A DNA stretch of 64,000 nt from Aliigemmobacter aestuarii. GTDB taxonomy: Bacteria > Pseudomonadota > Alphaproteobacteria > Rhodobacterales > Rhodobacteraceae. A program made the translations under genes and the position numbers. The notes under the pieces are model-generated. The model searched no databases. It was not told the DNA's origin and saw only the letters and a program-made list of their open reading frames with translations. The stretch lies in assembly GCF_004799285.1 (NCBI RefSeq), contig NZ_SSND01000001.1, positions 1,364,001-1,428,000 on the forward strand, read 5' to 3'. Position 1 is the first letter of the stretch, and every line of letters starts with the position of its first letter. This document shows positions 60,446-64,000 of the stretch, in pieces.

Positions 60446-61771
60446 TCACTTTGTCCTGGAGCGATAGAGAATGTCGGCATAGACGGCCAGAACCAGCACC
60501 ACGCCCACCACGATGTCCTGCATGGCCGCGTCGAAGCCGATCAGCACCATGCCCGTCTTGAGGCTTTGCATGACAAGCGCGCCGATGATCGCGCCATAGA
60601 TCGTGCCCACCCCACCCGACAGCGAGGTGCCGCCGATGACCGCCGCGGCGATGACGTAAAGCTCGTCCAGCGTGCCAAGCGAGTTCGTCGCCGAATTCAG
60701 GCGGGCGCTGGCTACCACCGCCGAAAGACCGGTCAGGAAGCCCATCAGCGCAAAGATCTTGACCGTCATCCAGCGCGTGTCGATCCCGGCAAGTTCCGCC
60801 GCGTCCGGGTTGCCGCCGATGGCCAGGACATAGCGGCCGAACCGGGTGCGGGTCATCAGCACGGTCATGGCGATGCCCACGATCACCAGGATCAGCACCG
60901 GATAGGCAAAGCCGTGGCTGATGAACAGCCCGGCCTCGGGGACCTCGATCCCCTGGGCCTGCGCATATTGCGCGACGATCCCCTTGGGCCAGGGATAGGC
61001 ATTGACCAGCAGCACCGATCCGATGACCAGACCGCAGCCGACGATGCCGAGGAACCATTCGGCCCAGACCGGGCGCAGCGGAAAGTCAAAGCGGATGCGC
61101 TGCCGACGGCCCGAGAGGATCATCCAGACGATCCCGGCGCAGGCCAGAAGGCCGACGATCCAGCTTCCAACCGCCCCGACCGATCCGTAGGGGCCGCCGC
61201 CCATCAGCGCGAAGGTGGAATCGACGGGCGAGATGGTTTCCCCCCGCGCCACAAGGAAGGCCGCGCCGCGCCAGACCAGCAGACCGCCGAGCGTGACGAT
61301 GAAGGCCGGGATCTTGCGATAGGCAATGAGCCAGCCATGGAAGGCGCCGATCAAGCTGCCAAGCGCCATGCCGCAAATGGCGGTGATGATCCAGATCAGC
61401 GGATTGCCAAGCCCCAGGTAGTCGGGCAGCACCCAGACCTGAAGCACGCCCATGATCATGGCGCAGAAGCCCAGGACCGAACCCACCGAAAGGTCGATGT
61501 GGCGTGTGACGATAACCAGCACCATGCCGCAGGCCATGATCCCGATCGAGGCCGTCTGCACCGACAGGTTCCACAGGTTGCGCGGCGTCAGGAAGGCACC
61601 GTTGCCGTTCACCAGTTCGCCGTAAAGGTGAAAGCCGATCCAGATCAGGATCAGCGCGCCCACCATGCCAAGAAGGCGGGTGTCGATCTCGGTCGCGCGC
61701 AGGAAGCGGACCAGCGGGTTGGCCGGAATGGCCGACGATGTTGGCTTGGGGGTCGTCGTTGTCTGGGTCAT
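60446..61771 (-). CDS. xylH: xylose ABC transporter permease, 441 aa
   Basis: BPD-type membrane subunit (RbsC-like fold). About 12 hydrophobic spans are seen, from [20 protein letters not shown] to [20 protein letters not shown]. Family marks are [60 protein letters not shown] and [20 protein letters not shown], the coupling and substrate regions. The 441-residue length is longer than the 330-390 of simple sugar permeases, because of a longer middle loop as in XylH. The start is ATG 61771. Confidence 0.92.
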   Translation of the reverse strand: MTQTTTTPKPTSSAIPANPLVRFLRATEIDTRLLGMVGALILIWIGFHLYGELVNGNGAFLTPRNLWNLSVQTASIGIMACGMVLVIVTRHIDLSVGSVLGFCAMIMGVLQVWVLPDYLGLGNPLIWIITAICGMALGSLIGAFHGWLIAYRKIPAFIVTLGGLLVWRGAAFLVARGETISPVDSTFALMGGGPYGSVGAVGSWIVGLLACAGIVWMILSGRRQRIRFDFPLRPVWAEWFLGIVGCGLVIGSVLLVNAYPWPKGIVAQYAQAQGIEVPEAGLFISHGFAYPVLILVIVGIAMTVLMTRTRFGRYVLAIGGNPDAAELAGIDTRWMTVKIFALMGFLTGLSAVVASARLNSATNSLGTLDELYVIAAAVIGGTSLSGGVGTIYGAIIGALVMQSLKTGMVLIGFDAAMQDIVVGVVLVLAVYADILYRSRTK

Positions 61772-61905
61772 CGGCGTTTCTGTATGTCAGCGGGAACAGC
61801 AGCAGGGTGCCACGGGCGTCACGCCCGCGGGGTCCGGGCCGCATGGCGGCGCGCTGTCCTGCGAATGAACGGATGCCGCACACCGGCGGCCGACGGATCA
61901 GGGAA

Positions 61906-61935
61906 CCCCGGCGCGGCGCGATCTCCGCGCCGGGG
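61906..61935 (-). terminator. strong hairpin between xylF and xylH
   Basis: An 11-pair perfect stem, CCCCGGCGCGG (61906-61916) and CCGCGCCGGGG (61925-61935), with an eight-base loop, 13 bases after the xylF stop. It lacks a T-run. It likely stabilises the xylF message or partly terminates, giving more binding protein than permease. Confidence 0.65.
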
Positions 61936-61948
61936 CAAGGTCATACCG

Positions 61949-62974
61949 TCACTGGCAGGCCGCGACGCCTTCCATGGCGCCTTCGCAGGCCTGTTCCTTC
62001 GAGATGTGGCCGGCTTCGATCACGATGTTCAGGTTGTCCTTGGTGATCGGGGTGGGCGACAGGAAGATGGCGTTCATTTCCACGCCCTTCTCGCCACCGG
62101 ACCATTTCACCGCGCCCTCGACGGCATCCATCGCGGCGCCACCGGCCAGGGCTGCGGCGATTTCCGCGGCGGCCTTGCCAAGCTGGCGGCTGTCCTTCCA
62201 GACCGAAACGGTCTGCGTGCCGCGGGCCACGCGGTTCAGCGCGGCAAGGTCGCCGTCCTGCCCGCCGACCGGGATGTTCAGGCCCTGCGCCTGAAGCGCT
62301 GCGATCACGCCACCGGCCATGCCGTCGTTCTGGGCCAGAACCGCATCGACCGCGTTGTTGTTGGCGGTCAGGATCTGTTCCATGTTCGCCTGGGCGTTCT
62401 CGGGCTTCCAGCCGTCGGTGTAGGATTCGCCGACGATCTTGATCGTGCCGGCGGCCACGGCCGCGCCGATCACCTCTTCCATGCCTTCCCGCAGGAAGTT
62501 GGCGTTCGGGTCGCCCGGGTCGCCCTTGATGATGGCATAGTTGCCATCGGGCTTCGCGGCGGTGACATGTTCGGCGATGATGCGGCCCACGCCCTTGTTG
62601 TCGAAGGTCAGGTAGAAGGCGCGGTTGTCTTCGATCAGACGGTCATAGCCCACGACCGGGATGCCTTCGGCAGCGGCCTTGTCGATGGCCGGGCCGATCG
62701 CGTCCTTGTCCATCGCGAGGATGATCAGCGCGTTGACGCCCTGGGCGATCAGCGCCTCGACGTCGGTCAGCTGCTTGGCAGGCGAACCCTGCGCGTCGGC
62801 CGAGACATAGGTATTGCCGGCGGCTTCCAGCGCGGCCTTGATCGCGGCTTCATCGGTCTTCCAGCGTTCTTCCTGGAAGTTCGACCAGCTCACCCCGACG
62901 GTCAGGCCTTCGGCCAGAGCGGCGGACGAAAAACCGACCGTCGCAAGGACGGCGGCCATGATTGCCTTACGCAT
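61949..62974 (-). CDS. xylF: xylose-binding periplasmic protein
   Basis: High-affinity D-xylose receptor of the XylFGH importer. The signal peptide is residues 1-21 (GFSSAALA/EG). Type I binding-protein marks are LTVGVSWSNFQEERWKTDEA, ALIILAMDKDAIGPAIDKAA, IPVVGYDRLIEDNRAFYLTF, VDAVLAQNDGMAGGVIAALQ, and NIPVGGQDGDLAALNRVARG. The 341-residue length fits. The start is ATG 62974, with GGAGG six bases upstream. It is first in the operon xylF-xylH-xylG-xylB-xylA, divergent from the ROK gene. Confidence 0.94.
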   Translation of the reverse strand: MRKAIMAAVLATVGFSSAALAEGLTVGVSWSNFQEERWKTDEAAIKAALEAAGNTYVSADAQGSPAKQLTDVEALIAQGVNALIILAMDKDAIGPAIDKAAAEGIPVVGYDRLIEDNRAFYLTFDNKGVGRIIAEHVTAAKPDGNYAIIKGDPGDPNANFLREGMEEVIGAAVAAGTIKIVGESYTDGWKPENAQANMEQILTANNNAVDAVLAQNDGMAGGVIAALQAQGLNIPVGGQDGDLAALNRVARGTQTVSVWKDSRQLGKAAAEIAAALAGGAAMDAVEGAVKWSGGEKGVEMNAIFLSPTPITKDNLNIVIEAGHISKEQACEGAMEGVAACQ

Positions 62975-63039
62975 GTGTATCCTCCCTATGGATGCGGCCT
63001 GCGAAGGGCCGGTTCGACAGATTCGCCGATACGCAATGG

Positions 63040-63067
63040 AATCTGCCACAATAATTTCAGTTGTCAA
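63040..63067 (-). promoter_or_regulatory. promoter of the xylF operon
   Basis: On the minus strand a perfect TTGACA (63067-63062), a 16-base spacer and CAGATT (63045-63040), a weak -10. It lies about 65 bases upstream of xylF in an AT-richer stretch. Confidence 0.5.
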
Positions 63068-63077
63068 AATAAAAATG

Positions 63078-63102
63078 TTGGGCAAACTATCGCTCAGCCC
63101 AA
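63078..63102. promoter_or_regulatory. inverted repeat, likely ROK repressor operator
   Basis: TTGGGC (63078-63083) and GCCCAA (63097-63102) are separated by 13 bases, in the middle of the 227-base gap between xylF and the divergent ROK gene. A third TTGGGC half-site lies at 63168-63173, 29 bases before the ROK start. It sits just upstream of the xylF -35. Confidence 0.5.
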
Positions 63103-63201
63103 TATTGATGCGCACCACTCTGCGATGCAGCAAGTTTCGGGCTTGGCGAGTGTGGAATTCGTCTGGATTGGGCAGTTTTTACTTCGGGGGGCGAAAAAAT
63201 A

Positions 63202-64000
63202 ATGCCGCAGGTGCCAAAGGATGGGTCCGCCGAGGTCACCAAGGGCTGCGGGCCGCTGATTCCCCCCTTGTCGGAAATCACCCGCCCGCTGCGCCAGCAG
63301 GTGTTCGACCGGGTCCGCGCCGCAGGGCAGATCCCGCGCGTCCAGCTTGCCAAGGAACTGGGCGTCTCTCCGGCTTCGGTCACGACGGCCACGCAGGAAC
63401 TGATGGAGGCGGGGCTGATCGAAGAGGTTTCCGTCCTGCGCGAGGGCGATCAGGGCCGCGGCCGGCCGGCCGTGGCACTGGGGGTCCGTCCGGATGCGCA
63501 TCGCGTTGTCGGAATGAAGCTTTCGGATCGCGAACATACCGCTGTGATCGTGGATTTCGCGGGGCGGCTCATCGCCGATGACACCATTCCCCGGCGCCCC
63601 GACGTGATGGACCTGAACAGCCTGCTGGACGCGACCGAGACGCTGCTGGACCGGGTCTGCGCCAAGGCCGGGCTGAGCCGGTCCGACCTGAGCGCGGTCG
63701 GCCTTGGCGTGCCGGGCTTTGTCGACAGCTCAAGCGGCCGGGTCTTCTGGTCGCCGGTCCTGACGGCGCGCGACGTGGCCCTGTCCTCGGCGGCGACCCA
63801 GCGGCTTGGGCTGCCGGTGATCGTGGACAACGACGCCAACCTCGTGACGCTGGCCGAATTGTGGTTCGGCGCGGGGCGGCGGCTTTCGGATTTCGCCGTG
63901 GTGACGATCGAACATGGCGTCGGCATGGGCTATGTCATCAATCACCGGATCTATCGCGGGTTCACCGGGTTGGGGATGGAACTGGGCCACACCAAGGTGC
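63202..64000 (+). CDS. xylR: ROK-family transcriptional regulator (XylR-like), 3' partial
   Basis: Sugar-responsive repressor, here likely of the xylose operon it faces. The N-terminus after a short leader has a winged helix, about residues 25-85: SEITRPLRQQVFDRVRAAGQ, VQLAKELGVSPASVTTATQE, LMEAGLIEE and GRGRPAVALGV. The ROK kinase-like domain starts near 100: VVGMKLSDREHTAVIVDFAG, LSAVGLGVPGFVDSSSGRVF, VIVDNDANLVTLAELWFGAG and VTIEHGVGMGYVI. The reading frame is open to the window end at MELGHTKV, inside the ROK signature; the zinc site would lie beyond. The start is ATG 63202, with GGGG upstream. The symbol rests on position. Confidence 0.88.
   Translation, partial: MPQVPKDGSAEVTKGCGPLIPPLSEITRPLRQQVFDRVRAAGQIPRVQLAKELGVSPASVTTATQELMEAGLIEEVSVLREGDQGRGRPAVALGVRPDAHRVVGMKLSDREHTAVIVDFAGRLIADDTIPRRPDVMDLNSLLDATETLLDRVCAKAGLSRSDLSAVGLGVPGFVDSSSGRVFWSPVLTARDVALSSAATQRLGLPVIVDNDANLVTLAELWFGAGRRLSDFAVVTIEHGVGMGYVINHRIYRGFTGLGMELGHTKV

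Noticed and set aside
1-64000. Mobile elements, phage genes, toxin-antitoxin or defence genes
   Set aside because: No transposase, integrase, att-like repeat, restriction or abortive-infection motif was found in any plausible reading frame.

Overview
The window reads as chromosomal DNA of an alphaproteobacterium, most likely a member of the Rhodobacteraceae (Rhodobacter/Gemmobacter/Paracoccus-like). The basis is the visibly high GC content, dense operons with ATGA and TGATG stop/start overlaps, frequent GTG and TTG starts, gene orders common in that family (rnd-kdsD-lptC-lptA-lptB-hpf-ptsN; secA next to a parvulin isomerase and argJ; rimP-nusA-ylxR-infB), and protein families frequent there (a two-part NodH-like sulfotransferase, GT14 with an extra C-terminal domain, a PstS-OmpA fusion). 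No phage, transposase, CRISPR array, rRNA or tRNA gene was seen.

Layout. (1) 1-9568: surface-glycan genes: two HAD-like hydrolases, a GT4 and a GT2 glycosyltransferase, two sulfotransferases and an FkbM methyltransferase. (2) 9690-14449: RNase D, arabinose-5-phosphate isomerase, LptC, LptA, LptB, hibernation factor HPF and PtsN. (3) 14508-25323: a second glycan block on the minus strand (NodH-like sulfotransferase, GT14, GT2, GT4, GalU, GT2, KdsB, CysQ), then a KpsM-type export permease and an SH3 protein on the plus strand. (4) 25562-45800: housekeeping: dnaK-dnaJ, a DUF475 membrane protein, radC, a PstS-OmpA protein, a proline/alanine-rich anchored protein, a fourth sulfotransferase, secA, a parvulin, argJ, a Nudix hydrolase, a 46-residue protein and the rimP-nusA-ylxR-infB operon. 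(5) 46089-48002: an RTX-like protein built on a periodic repeat. (6) 48048-56931: a minus-strand operon of TctC-TctB-TctA transporter, AtuA-like protein, DUF4387 protein and aldo/keto reductase, with a divergent response regulator, sensor kinase and orphan binding protein. (7) 56936-64000: xylF-xylH-xylG-xylB-xylA with a divergent ROK repressor cut by the window end.

How the parts fit. Blocks 1 and 3 together resemble the supply and assembly of a sulfated, Kdo-containing surface polysaccharide. KdsD and KdsB make and activate Kdo, GalU makes UDP-glucose, the glycosyltransferases build the chain, four sulfotransferase-like proteins could sulfate it, CysQ would remove the by-product PAP, and the KpsM-like permease would export it. 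The Lpt genes move LPS outward. This combined reading is inference; each family assignment is read from sequence. Block 6 looks like a regulated uptake and catabolism module for an unidentified organic acid. Block 7 is a complete xylose uptake and entry pathway.

Regulatory sequence stands out in several places: an RpoH-like promoter before dnaK; a GAAA-capped hairpin between dnaK and dnaJ; a textbook promoter before the kpsM-like gene; a promoter plus intrinsic terminator in the leader of rimP-nusA-infB; an inverted repeat between xylF and xylR; and two copies of a 58-bp hairpin-bearing repeat in front of unrelated genes.
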